Part shown: one piece after another, positions 57,138 to 64,000 of the stretch | Position numbering within the stretch: the stretch's first letter is position 1 | Layout of the letters: every line of letters begins with the position of its first letter | Assembly (NCBI GenBank): GCA_017540175.1 | Contig: JAFYBN010000036.1 | Span: 1 to 64,000, forward strand | DNA: 64,000 bases | Source: Clostridia bacterium | GTDB taxonomy: Bacteria; Bacillota; Clostridia; Oscillospirales; CAG-272 | Direction: 5' to 3' | Notes under the pieces: generated by a model | What the model saw: only the letters and a program-made list of their open reading frames with translations | What the model was told of the DNA's origin: nothing | Databases searched by the model: none | Made by a program: the position numbers and the translations under genes

Positions 57138-57166
57138 ATTATAGCACGGCGCGGGAGCAAATGCAA
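57138..57166 (-). promoter_or_regulatory. Minus-strand promoter for fucI
   Basis: On the minus strand it reads TTGCAT (57166-57161), a 17-bp spacer and TATAAT (57143-57138), 71 bp before the fucI start. Confidence 0.82.
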
Positions 57167-57363
57167 GGGAAAAAACACGCTTTTGGGGGAGGAAATGCGC
57201 GTTTGCCGCGTCGGTTTTTGGCGATGCGCCGCCGCCCGGGGACCCACGCCGAAGCCGCGCGCCCCCGCTCTCAACCCCGCCGCGGCGCAGGCCTGCGGTC
57301 CCTCTCCGCCGTTGTGTCGGAAAAGCGGCGCGGCGGAGCGGGAATTTTCGGCGGAATTGCGGC

Positions 57364-57392
57364 TTGACATTCCGTCCGGGGAATGATATACT
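57364..57392 (+). promoter_or_regulatory. Promoter for the PurF-like/fhs unit
   Basis: TTGACA (57364-57369), a 17-bp spacer and TATACT (57387-57392) lie about 180 bp upstream of the PurF-like start. This leaves a long leader that contains the riboswitch candidate. Confidence 0.85.
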
Positions 57393-57419
57393 TAAGGAGC
57401 ATGAATGCCGTTCTTTGCT

Positions 57420-57515
57420 ACTGACGGACTGCGCGGAAACCCGCGCGTGGAGTCCCGGACATGCTCCGGGTCAACCACATGGAACAAAGAATGTATGCCG
57501 ACCGTCTGGGCGCGG
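57420..57515 (+). ncRNA. Candidate ZTP riboswitch (pfl motif)
   Basis: The leader has a P1-like helix GGACT (57426-57430)/AGTCC (57451-57455) enclosing a GC-rich GAAAC-loop hairpin and the junction GTGGAG. A second hairpin CCCGGA/CTCCGGG follows. After a variable linker comes GCCGACCGTCTGGGC (57497-57511), close to the pfl consensus 3' part GCCG...CCGCCUGGGC. The downstream genes (purF-like, fhs) are classical ZTP riboswitch targets. The match is by memory of the consensus, so a covariance search is needed. No obvious terminator separates it from the gene. Confidence 0.65.
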
Positions 57516-57575
57516 AACTTCGTTGATCCTCGGAAGCTCTGCACCCTTTTGTCTTTTTCGGGAAAGGATTTGAAC

Positions 57576-59000
57576 ATGGGCGGATTTTTTGGCGCGGTCA
57601 ACACGCGCGACGCGATCCACGACGTATTTTTCGGAACCGATTATCACTCCCATCTCGGCACCAAGCGCAGCGGCGTCGCGGCGTGGGATCCCGAGATCGG
57701 GCTTCAGCGGGACATTCACAACATCGAGAATTCCCCGTTTCGGACCAAGTTCGAGCACATCTGGGAAGAAATGCGGGGCACCGCCGCTATCGGCTGCATC
57801 AGCGATTACGATCCCCAGCCCCTTCTGATCCGCTCCCGCCTCGGCGCATACGCGATCTGCGTCGTCGGCATGGTCTCGAACGCACCCGAGCTCATTCGGG
57901 ACTATCTCTCGAAAACGGGAGACCACTTCGACGCGATGACCGGGGGCGGCGTCAACTCCACGGAGCTGGTCGCCGCGCTCATCAACCAGCGCACGGACTT
58001 CGTGGAAGGCATCCGCTTCGCGCAGGAGAAGATCGAGGGCTCCGCGTGCATCCTCATCCTGCGGGACGACGGCGTGATCGTCGCGGCGCGCGACCGGTAC
58101 GGGAGGCTGCCCATGCTCGTCGGACGCTCCGAGAGCGGATACTGCGTTTCGTTCGAGTCCTTCGCCTACGAAAAGCTCGGGTACGAATCCGTGCGCGAGC
58201 TCGGTCCCGGCGAGATCGTTTCGCTTTCCGCCGATAAAATGGAAGAGCTTTCGCCCCCCGGCGAGACCATGCGCATCTGCTCCTTCCTCTGGACCTATTA
58301 CGGCTATCCGAACTCCTCCTACGAGGGCGTGAACGTCGAGTGCATGCGCTACCGCAACGGCGAGATCCTCGCGGAGAACGACCGGAAGGCGGGCCTTGAC
58401 GGGGAGCTCGATTATGTGAGCGGCGTTCCCGATTCGGGCACGCCCCACGCCATCGGCTACGCGAACAATTCCCACGTTCCCTTCGCGCGCCCGTTCATCA
58501 AATACACCCCGACCTGGTCCCGCTCCTTCATGCCCACGAGGCAGAACGAGCGCAACACGGTCGCGAAAATGAAGCAGATCCCCGTCACCGAGCTCATCAA
58601 GGACAAGAATCTCCTGTTCGTGGACGACTCCATCGTCCGCGGGACCCAGCTCAAGGAGACGGTCGAATTCCTTTACGACAACGGCGCGAAATCGGTGCAC
58701 ATGCGCTCCGCGTGCCCGCCCATCCTCTACGCTTGCAAATATCTGAATTTCTCCCGCTCGAACAGCGAAATGGAGCTGATCGCCCGCAGGACCATCATGG
58801 AGCTTGAGGGCGAGGAGGGCTTTAAGCACATCGACGAGTACAGCGACGGCTCGACCGAGCGCGGCAAGAAGCTGCGCCGCCACATCGCCGAAAAGCTCAA
58901 TTTCGCCTCCCTCGAATTCCAGACCCTCGACGGCGTCGTCCGCGCCATCGGACTGCCGGAGTGCAAGCTCTGCACGTATTGCTGGAACGGGAAGGAATGA
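57576..59000 (+). CDS. Amidophosphoribosyltransferase-like protein lacking the catalytic Cys
   Basis: The 474-aa protein resembles PurF: an N-terminal Ntn-hydrolase-type glutaminase domain, then a type I phosphoribosyltransferase domain with the PRPP loop LLFVDDSIVRGTQ. PurF requires Cys as mature residue 1, usually in CGVFGI. Here the protein starts MGGFFGAVNTRD, with Gly in that place, so the standard glutaminase mechanism is absent. The C-terminal CKLCTYC resembles the Cys ligands of the Fe-S cluster in Bacillus PurF. The start at 57576 follows AAAGGAT; the upstream frame runs through the riboswitch. fhs follows 97 bp later. Confidence 0.8.
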   Translation: MGGFFGAVNTRDAIHDVFFGTDYHSHLGTKRSGVAAWDPEIGLQRDIHNIENSPFRTKFEHIWEEMRGTAAIGCISDYDPQPLLIRSRLGAYAICVVGMVSNAPELIRDYLSKTGDHFDAMTGGGVNSTELVAALINQRTDFVEGIRFAQEKIEGSACILILRDDGVIVAARDRYGRLPMLVGRSESGYCVSFESFAYEKLGYESVRELGPGEIVSLSADKMEELSPPGETMRICSFLWTYYGYPNSSYEGVNVECMRYRNGEILAENDRKAGLDGELDYVSGVPDSGTPHAIGYANNSHVPFARPFIKYTPTWSRSFMPTRQNERNTVAKMKQIPVTELIKDKNLLFVDDSIVRGTQLKETVEFLYDNGAKSVHMRSACPPILYACKYLNFSRSNSEMELIARRTIMELEGEEGFKHIDEYSDGSTERGKKLRRHIAEKLNFASLEFQTLDGVVRAIGLPECKLCTYCWNGKE

Positions 59001-59007
59001 CCCCTTG

Positions 59008-59029
59008 CTTTTATAACTCTTTATAAAAG
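59008..59029 (+). promoter_or_regulatory. AT-rich hairpin between the PurF-like gene and fhs
   Basis: A 9-bp perfect stem CTTTTATAA/TTATAAAAG lies 7 bp after the PurF-like stop. It resembles the AT-rich hairpin at 32964-32980. It lacks a T-run, so a processing or stability role is more likely than termination. Confidence 0.4.
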
Positions 59030-59097
59030 ACCGGACCCCCGCGGCGGGATCAAACACATATCAAATGAAAAAATAAGAACTCATCAAGGAGGCAAAA

Positions 59098-60774
59098 ATG
59101 GCATATCTTTCCGACATCGAGATCGCCCAGAGCTGTGAGCTGAGCCCCATCACGGAGATCGCGAAAAAGGCGCGCGTGGACGAAAAGTACCTCGAACCCT
59201 ACGGCAAAAACAAAGCGAAGATCGACCTCTCCCTCCTCGGCGAAACGAAGCGTGAAAACGGAAAGCTCGTCCTTGTGACGGCGATCACCCCCACTCCGGC
59301 GGGAGAGGGGAAGACCACCACCACCATCGGGCTGGCGGACGGTCTCAGAAAAATCGGAAAGGAATCCATCGTGGCGCTCCGCGAGCCCTCCCTCGGACCC
59401 GTCTTCGGGCTGAAGGGCGGCGCGGCGGGCGGCGGCTACGCGCAGGTCGTCCCGATGGAGGACATCAACCTCCACTTCACGGGCGATTTCCACGCCATCG
59501 GCGCGGCGAACAACCTTCTCGCCGCCATGCTGGACAACCACATTCAGCAGGGCAATTCCCTCGGCATCGACGTGAAGAAGATCACGTGGAAGCGCTGCGT
59601 GGACATGAACGACCGTCAGCTGAGAAACATCGTGGACGGGCTCGGCGGGCGCGCGAACGGCGTTCCCCGCGAGGACGGCTTCGACATCACGGTCGCGTCC
59701 GAGATCATGGCGGTGCTCTGCCTCGCGACCTCCGTGCGCGATCTGAAAGAGCGGCTTTCCCGCATCATTGTGGGCTATACCTATGACGACAAGCCCGTGA
59801 CGGCGGCGGACCTCAAGGCGGCGGGCGCGATGGCAGCCCTGCTCAAGGACGCTCTGAAACCCAATCTCGTGCAGACCCTCGAGGGGACGCCCGCGTTCGT
59901 GCACGGCGGTCCCTTCGCGAACATCGCCCACGGCTGCAACTCCGTCATGGCGACGAAGATGGCGCTGAAGCTGGGCGAATATACCGTCACCGAGGCGGGC
60001 TTCGGCGCGGACCTCGGCGCGGAGAAATTCCTCGACATCAAGTGCCGCATGGCGGGACTGACTCCCGACGCGGTGGTCATCGTCGCGACGGTTCGCGCGC
60101 TCAAGATGCACGGCGGCAAGGCGAAGACCGAGCTCGCCGGAGAGGACCTCGAAGCGCTCGAAAGAGGCATTCCGAATCTGCTCCGCCATGTCTCGAACAT
60201 CAAAAACGTGTATCACCTGCCCGCCGTGGTCGCCGTCAACCGCTTCCCGACGGATACGGACGCGGAGATCTCGTTCATCATCGAAAAATGCCGCGCGCTC
60301 GGCGTGAACACCGTTCTGTCCACGGTCTGGGCGGACGGCGGCGAGGGCGGCCGCGCGCTTGCCGAAGAGGTCGTGCGCCTCTGCGAGGGCGAAAAGGAGA
60401 CCTTCACCTTCTCCTATGAGGACGGCATGACGATCTCCGAGAAGATCGGGGCGCTCGTGACGAAGATCTACGGCGGCGCGGGCGTGAACATCCTCCCGGC
60501 GGCGAAGAAGCAGATCGAGCAGATCGAATCGCTCGGCTTCGGCTCCTGCCCCATCTGCGTGGCGAAGACGCAGTACTCCCTCAGCGACGATCCTCTGAAG
60601 CTCGGCGCGCCCGAAGGCTTCACCGTGACGGTGCGCGGCGCGAAGATCTGCGCGGGCGCGGGCTTCGTCGTGATTTACACCGGCGACATCCTCACGATGC
60701 CCGGACTTCCGAAGGTCCCCGCGGCGGAGAAGATCGACGTCGATGACAATGGACGGATCAGTGGGCTGTTCTGA
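59098..60774 (+). CDS. fhs: Formate-tetrahydrofolate ligase
   Basis: Fhs makes 10-formyl-tetrahydrofolate from formate, ATP and tetrahydrofolate, feeding purine synthesis and acetogenic one-carbon metabolism. The 558-aa length is standard. The P-loop [16 protein letters not shown] and the region [19 protein letters not shown] are diagnostic. AAGGAGG precedes the ATG. It shares the leader of the PurF-like gene, so the ZTP riboswitch candidate would raise 10-formyl-THF supply when ZTP accumulates. Confidence 0.97.
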   Translation: MAYLSDIEIAQSCELSPITEIAKKARVDEKYLEPYGKNKAKIDLSLLGETKRENGKLVLVTAITPTPAGEGKTTTTIGLADGLRKIGKESIVALREPSLGPVFGLKGGAAGGGYAQVVPMEDINLHFTGDFHAIGAANNLLAAMLDNHIQQGNSLGIDVKKITWKRCVDMNDRQLRNIVDGLGGRANGVPREDGFDITVASEIMAVLCLATSVRDLKERLSRIIVGYTYDDKPVTAADLKAAGAMAALLKDALKPNLVQTLEGTPAFVHGGPFANIAHGCNSVMATKMALKLGEYTVTEAGFGADLGAEKFLDIKCRMAGLTPDAVVIVATVRALKMHGGKAKTELAGEDLEALERGIPNLLRHVSNIKNVYHLPAVVAVNRFPTDTDAEISFIIEKCRALGVNTVLSTVWADGGEGGRALAEEVVRLCEGEKETFTFSYEDGMTISEKIGALVTKIYGGAGVNILPAAKKQIEQIESLGFGSCPICVAKTQYSLSDDPLKLGAPEGFTVTVRGAKICAGAGFVVIYTGDILTMPGLPKVPAAEKIDVDDNGRISGLF

Positions 60775-60833
60775 TACCGAAAGGCGACAATACAAGCTCC
60801 GGCAAGACCCGAAGACGAACGTCACGAACAAAA

Positions 60834-60881
60834 GCCGCCGCATCTCACGCGCAAAAACGGAGAAATGCGGCGGCCCTTTTG
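60834..60881 (+). terminator. Intrinsic terminator of fhs
   Basis: A perfect 10-bp stem GCCGCCGCAT/ATGCGGCGGC (60834-60843, 60865-60874) is followed by CCTTTTG. Confidence 0.85.
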
Positions 60882-60958
60882 TTGATTCGCTGAACGCCCG
60901 GCGGACGGCGTCCGGTGGGCGGTTGTGACGCAAACGGAGGATCGCGGGCGGATGATCC

Positions 60959-60988
60959 TTGACTTCTCTTCCGTTTTCGTGGTATAAT
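60959..60988 (+). promoter_or_regulatory. Promoter for the DUF3592/Nudix unit
   Basis: TTGACT (60959-60964), an 18-bp spacer and TATAAT (60983-60988) lie about 95 bp upstream of the start at 61082. Confidence 0.82.
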
Positions 60989-61081
60989 GCAGATACGGTC
61001 GGCGCAGCGCGAACCGGATCAAAGACGGAGAAGCCTGCGCCCGGACGGCGACTCGTTTCATCAACACAGGGAGGTTTTCGG

Positions 61082-61510
61082 ATGGAAAAGCTCATCGTAT
61101 GGTTCCGGTGCATGGGAAGGATGCGGTTCTTCATCCCCGTCGGACTCTTTCTCCTCGCAGCCGGCGTTTTGATCCTTGTCACGTCCCCGAAGGAGTACGC
61201 GGAGACGACCGCCGTGGTCACGCGCTGCGAACAGGAGCCCTATGACCCGGAGGAGGGGGAAAGCTATGAGGTCTGGTTCGAATACACGGTCGACGGCAGG
61301 AAATACGAAAACTCGTTCGGAGCGAGAGCGAGGGAAATGCGCCCGGGCGAGGAGATGCAGATTTATTACGATCCGGCAAAGCCCGAATCCGTGACGAACT
61401 CGAAGCACGGCGGAGTCATCGCCGTCGTCCTGCTCGTCCTCGGCACGGCGGCGCTCGGGTTTGCCTGCTGGCAGGCGACACGGGCATACAAGGAGTTGAA
61501 GAGTGAATAG
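61082..61510 (+). CDS. DUF3592-type membrane protein
   Basis: The 142-aa protein has two membrane helices (about 15-34 and 105-128) around an extracytoplasmic beta domain. That domain contains YEVWFEYTVDGRKYENSF and MQIYYDPAKPESV, the typical DUF3592 pattern. Function is unknown. The start at 61082 has GGGAGG about 8 bp upstream; the earlier frame start at 60959 lies in the promoter. The stop lies in an AGTGAATAGTGAA repeat that separates it from the Nudix gene. Confidence 0.75.
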   Translation: MEKLIVWFRCMGRMRFFIPVGLFLLAAGVLILVTSPKEYAETTAVVTRCEQEPYDPEEGESYEVWFEYTVDGRKYENSFGARAREMRPGEEMQIYYDPAKPESVTNSKHGGVIAVVLLVLGTAALGFACWQATRAYKELKSE

Positions 61511-61528
61511 TGAAGAGTGAAGAGAGGT
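61496..61528. repeat. AGTGAATAGTGAA-type short repeat, second locus
   Basis: GAAGAGTGAATAGTGAAGAGTGAAGAG repeats the 45471-45556 motif, here covering the stop codon of the DUF3592 gene. Confidence 0.7.
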
Positions 61529-61566
61529 CGGGGCGCGATGCCGCACGGCGGAAGGAGGGCAAAAAG

Positions 61567-62001
61567 GTGAGCCGCTGCAATGTGATCATGATTTTCAGCC
61601 CGGACAAGAGCCGGATGCTGATGTGCAAACGTCTCAGGGAGCCGTTCAAGGGGAAGTTCAACATGGTCGGCGGGCACATCGAACCCGGGGAGAGCGACGA
61701 CGAGGCGGCGTACCGGGAGCTCTTTGAGGAGACCGGGATCACGAAGGACGACGTGCGCCTCGTGCACGCGATGGATTTCTTCTACCGCTTCGAGGATTTC
61801 GAGATGCAGGTGTACGCCGGACGGCTGAAAAGAGAAATCGAGCCGGTCGGGGAGGAAAACCCCCTCTTCTGGCTCGACGTGAAGGAAAACTATTTCGATT
61901 ATTCCCGATTCGCGGGCAACGGAAGCATCGGGCACCTGCTCATCGAGGTGCTCGAAAGCGGGATCTTGGACGAGGATCCGGGCTCCGCGGCGGCGGGGTG
62001 A
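61567..62001 (+). CDS. Nudix hydrolase (MutT/8-oxo-dGTPase-like)
   Basis: The 144-aa protein has a full Nudix box GHIEPGESDDEAAYRELFEE followed by TGI (GX5EX7REUXEEXGU). Nearby KGKFNMVGGH and the aromatic-rich FFYRFEDFEM suggest the 8-oxo-dGTP or related nucleotide subgroup. The GTG at 61567 is chosen because AAGGAGG lies 7-8 bp upstream; the frame is open from 61510, inside the repeat. Substrate specificity is not certain. Confidence 0.88.
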   Translation: MSRCNVIMIFSPDKSRMLMCKRLREPFKGKFNMVGGHIEPGESDDEAAYRELFEETGITKDDVRLVHAMDFFYRFEDFEMQVYAGRLKREIEPVGEENPLFWLDVKENYFDYSRFAGNGSIGHLLIEVLESGILDEDPGSAAAG

Positions 62002-62005
62002 ACGC

Positions 62006-63031
62006 TCAACGCATGCTCTTCATATCCGCGATCACGGGCGCTTTTTCGACGAAGAACGCCCGTATTTTTTCGGCAGTTTCGGCGTCGGGCCGGACCGTGT
62101 ACTGCCTGCCGTCCGACTGATAGACGGTCATGGCGAGGGGATCGTCGAAGGTGCGGCCGGACGGGAAGCGCTTCAGCTTTTCTTCGAGCGGCTCGAAGAA
62201 CGCGGCGAAATCCGCCCAGATCTCGTCGCTGACGATTTTCGTCACGTCCCGCTTCTCCCCCTTTTTCTTTGCGGCGGGGGTTTCGTAGTACCGCGCGATG
62301 AAATAATAGGTCCCTTCGTCGAAACGGGTGCACTGGAGGCTTTCTTCGTTCTTTTTGTCGTAGTAGAACACGCCGGAGATCACGGGCGCTTCGTACCAGA
62401 CGATCTCCCTGCCGATGGGTTCGGCAAGCTCCATGAGAAGGGACATGAGCGTTTGCTCGCGGCGGTCGGAGGTATTGTAATACTGCACCGTTTTGTCCCC
62501 GTCCGCGGTGCGCCACGTGAGATACAGCAGCCAGTAATCCCCGCCGTCGAGGATTTCGATATCTTCTCCGTCAAGCAGGGCTTCGTCCTCTCCCGGCGTC
62601 TTTTCCGGCACGGGCCTGAGCTCTTCAAAGAGATCGCCCACAATGCGGACGAGATCCCCCCACTGCGCTTCGGTCACGGGGACGTGCTCCTTGCGGGTGA
62701 TGTCGATGCCGTAATCCTCCTCAGGCCAGTATTCCGCCCACACGATCTCGTCCGGGGTGACCTCGATCCCGAATTCCGAATGGAAATTCATCGATCCCCC
62801 GCTCATCTCGAACCGGATACCGACGAGCTCGCCGGGCGGCGTGCCGGGCATGCCGCCGTCATTCGCCGGGTCGGTTTCGACCGCGCCGGCCGTCTCCGGC
62901 GCGTTCTGCGGCGCGTCGGTTCCCGGACCCGCCGGATCCTTTCTGCCGAAGCAGCCGGATAAAAAGCTCAAAAGACCAGCCATCAGTATTACCTCCGAGA
63001 GTATTGCCGTCAGGATGCGGCGATTTTTCAT
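62006..63031 (-). CDS. Lipoprotein, unknown
   Basis: The 341-aa protein has a signal with lipobox LSGC (C27), a Pro/Thr/Asp-rich linker (residues 30-60) and a mature domain with alternating beta segments (GIRFEMSGGSMNFHSEFGIEV, TKIVSDEIWADFAAFFEPL). I recognise no family. It begins 1 bp after the stop of the RNase M5-like gene, so translation is probably coupled. GGAGG precedes the ATG by about 9 bp. The functional link to RNA processing genes is not evident. Confidence 0.72.
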   Translation of the reverse strand: MKNRRILTAILSEVILMAGLLSFLSGCFGRKDPAGPGTDAPQNAPETAGAVETDPANDGGMPGTPPGELVGIRFEMSGGSMNFHSEFGIEVTPDEIVWAEYWPEEDYGIDITRKEHVPVTEAQWGDLVRIVGDLFEELRPVPEKTPGEDEALLDGEDIEILDGGDYWLLYLTWRTADGDKTVQYYNTSDRREQTLMSLLMELAEPIGREIVWYEAPVISGVFYYDKKNEESLQCTRFDEGTYYFIARYYETPAAKKKGEKRDVTKIVSDEIWADFAAFFEPLEEKLKRFPSGRTFDDPLAMTVYQSDGRQYTVRPDAETAEKIRAFFVEKAPVIADMKSMR

Positions 63032-63032
63032 T

Positions 63033-63722
63033 TCAGTGAACCTCCCCTCTGTTCGGATCCGCTGTGCGCGGCGGAATGAGTGCCTCCTCCGGCGCGTCCG
63101 GGGATTGTGGGCTGCCCGCGAGCCGCCGCACCTCCTCCTCGTCCGAGATGAGATCGAGCGCCGCGGCAAACGCGCCCGCCGTCATGTCGGGGGGCAGACC
63201 GAGCTTTTTGGCGAGCCGCCTGCGCGCGTTCGATGCGTCCGGGCCTCCGTTCAGCCCGAGCTCGTAAAGGAGCGCGCGCGTGACGGGGCGTTTTTCTTTT
63301 TGTTCGTCCGGACAGCCGCCCCCTTCGGCGGTCAGCTCCGGGTGGGCGGCGGCGAATTTCTCGAAGATCGCAGAGAGGATTTCGTTCGGCACGCCCTCCA
63401 CGCCGAGCACGCCCGCCTTGGAAGGCGCTTTTTTGCGCGCCTCCTTCCCGGCGATGAGGGGGGTATAGAGATCATGGACCGGCGCGCTGCCGAGCATGCC
63501 GCGGAGATGGGACCGGATGAGCCGCCCGCCTCCGTCGCTGTCGCAGAGCAGGATCACGCCGTCCCCGCCGATTTTGCGCAGCAGGGCGCGCTTTTCCTCG
63601 TTTTTGAAGATCGCGAAGCCGTCCGTCGTGAAAATGGGCGCGTCGATCACGGACGAGAGCCGCGCCTTGTCGTATTTCCCCTCCACGATAACGGGGATTT
63701 TCAGCCGGATGCGGCCGCTCAT
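63033..63722 (-). CDS. Toprim-domain protein, RNase M5-like
   Basis: The 229-aa protein starts with a Toprim fold: IPVIVEGKYDKARLSSVIDA (catalytic Glu in VEGKYD), then TTDGFAIF and the Asp pair in LLCDSDGGG. RNase M5 (rnmV) matures 5S rRNA in Bacillota and has this Toprim layout with a DUF4093 C-terminal part, which is present here. The ATG overlaps the holA stop by 4 bp (ATGA). Toprim of another role is possible, but size and domain order favour RNase M5. Confidence 0.82.
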   Translation of the reverse strand: MSGRIRLKIPVIVEGKYDKARLSSVIDAPIFTTDGFAIFKNEEKRALLRKIGGDGVILLCDSDGGGRLIRSHLRGMLGSAPVHDLYTPLIAGKEARKKAPSKAGVLGVEGVPNEILSAIFEKFAAAHPELTAEGGGCPDEQKEKRPVTRALLYELGLNGGPDASNARRRLAKKLGLPPDMTAGAFAAALDLISDEEEVRRLAGSPQSPDAPEEALIPPRTADPNRGEVH

Positions 63723-64000
63723 TTCCGCACCCCGCTCTCCGGACGCCGGATCAGCGCCTGCGCGCAAATCAGCTTTTCGATCTCGGAATACCCGACGGAG
63801 CCGGATTTCATGCCGCGGTCCGCCGCGGCGCAGGCCTCCACGGCGGCGGCAAAGCGCTCGGGCGAGCCCTTCGCCGCGGCGCGCCAGCACAGCCCGGCGC
63901 GGTAATCGTTGATTTTCATGGCGCGGGCGAAATCCGTCCGGTCCCGCCCGTCGGCGAGAAAGAGGGACGCCGCCGCGAGATCGGTGAAGGTGCGCGTGAT
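63719..64000 (-). CDS. holA: DNA polymerase III delta subunit C-terminus (partial)
   Basis: The gene enters from beyond the right end; only the last 93 residues are seen. They run from ITRTFTDLAAASLF through FARAMKINDYRA to the C-terminal helices KSGSVGYSEIEKLICAQAL. This helical clamp-loader collar region resembles HolA C-termini (a basic residue-rich FRARK-like helix, then ADLALKSGS-like). The stop overlaps the RNase M5-like start by 4 bp. The ATG at 63919 is internal, since the frame stays open to 64000. Confidence 0.65.
   Translation of the reverse strand: MTRTFTDLAAASLFLADGRDRTDFARAMKINDYRAGLCWRAAAKGSPERFAAAVEACAAADRGMKSGSVGYSEIEKLICAQALIRRPESGVRK

Noticed and set aside
57405-57575. N-terminal extension of the PurF-like protein from an ATG at 57405
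   Set aside because: The extra 57 residues match no PurF N-terminus and would be encoded by the riboswitch candidate; the ATG at 57576 has a good ribosome binding site.

Overview
The window is GC-rich bacterial DNA that fits a member of Bacillota, class Clostridia, probably an uncultured gut or rumen lineage. The evidence is the gene content (ireB, a DUF1292 protein, an ECF-type ThiT, an RNase M5-like Toprim protein beside holA, a DacF-type carboxypeptidase, lipoproteins with lipoboxes). Strong sigma-A type promoters (TTGACA/TATAAT, 16-18 bp spacers), AGGAGG-type ribosome binding sites and TTG/GTG starts agree with this. I cannot place it below class. I saw no rRNA, tRNA, CRISPR array or insertion sequence.

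Layout. 1-960 is non-coding, repeat-bearing DNA. 963-4031 is lacZ. 4326-5280 is a small AT-richer pair (DUF2752 protein and a Q/N-rich membrane protein). 5523-6397 (minus) is an SGNH hydrolase translationally coupled to a 52-aa membrane protein. 6735-8262 holds an XRE-type membrane regulator and a TPP-riboswitch-controlled thiT. 8332-11881 (minus) is a heterodimeric ABC exporter. 12398-15260 is trkA-trkH. 15392-19119 is ireB, an aldo/keto reductase-ferredoxin fusion, ribF and a DacF-like protein. 19357-21018 (minus) is RNase Z and DUF1292.

21380-29745 is a long co-directional cluster. It has two sugar-phosphate isomerase/epimerase-like TIM barrels, a sulfatase-fold enzyme with Thr at the nucleophile position, a GH18 enzyme, two Gfo/Idh/MocA dehydrogenases around an AraC regulator, and an SGNH hydrolase. 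All enzymes lack signal peptides. It looks like an intracellular pathway for a modified amino-sugar-containing glycan.

29875-31104 is a zinc-ribbon low-complexity membrane protein. 31217-32729 (minus) is a frameshifted GH51 arabinofuranosidase. 33027-39899 (minus) holds a divergent type IIA topoisomerase B subunit, a possible SecB-like protein, a WG-repeat protein, rlmH, a small membrane protein and galK. 40055-41248 (minus) and 41457-45025 (plus) hold an acidic-tailed membrane protein, an orphan sugar-binding lipoprotein, a pseudouridine synthase and a beta-helix protein. 45557-48710 has a DUF1295 protein and a second GH51 enzyme. 48874-54844 (minus) is a cluster of three lipoproteins and a 780-aa ABC-2-like permease with no ATPase. 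55259-57067 (minus) is fucI. 57364-60881 is a likely ZTP riboswitch, a PurF-like protein lacking the catalytic Cys, and fhs. 61082-62001 has a DUF3592 protein and a Nudix hydrolase. 62006-64000 (minus) has a lipoprotein, an RNase M5-like protein and the 3' end of holA.

Together the genes describe an anaerobic plant or mucin glycan user: beta-galactosides and galactose (lacZ, galK), L-fucose (fucI), arabinosides (two GH51) and an unknown amino-sugar glycan. One-carbon/purine, thiamine, flavin and potassium housekeeping genes are also present. Intergenic regions are rich in dispersed hairpin elements and short tandem repeats; three copies of one hairpin sit directly after stop codons of minus-strand genes.
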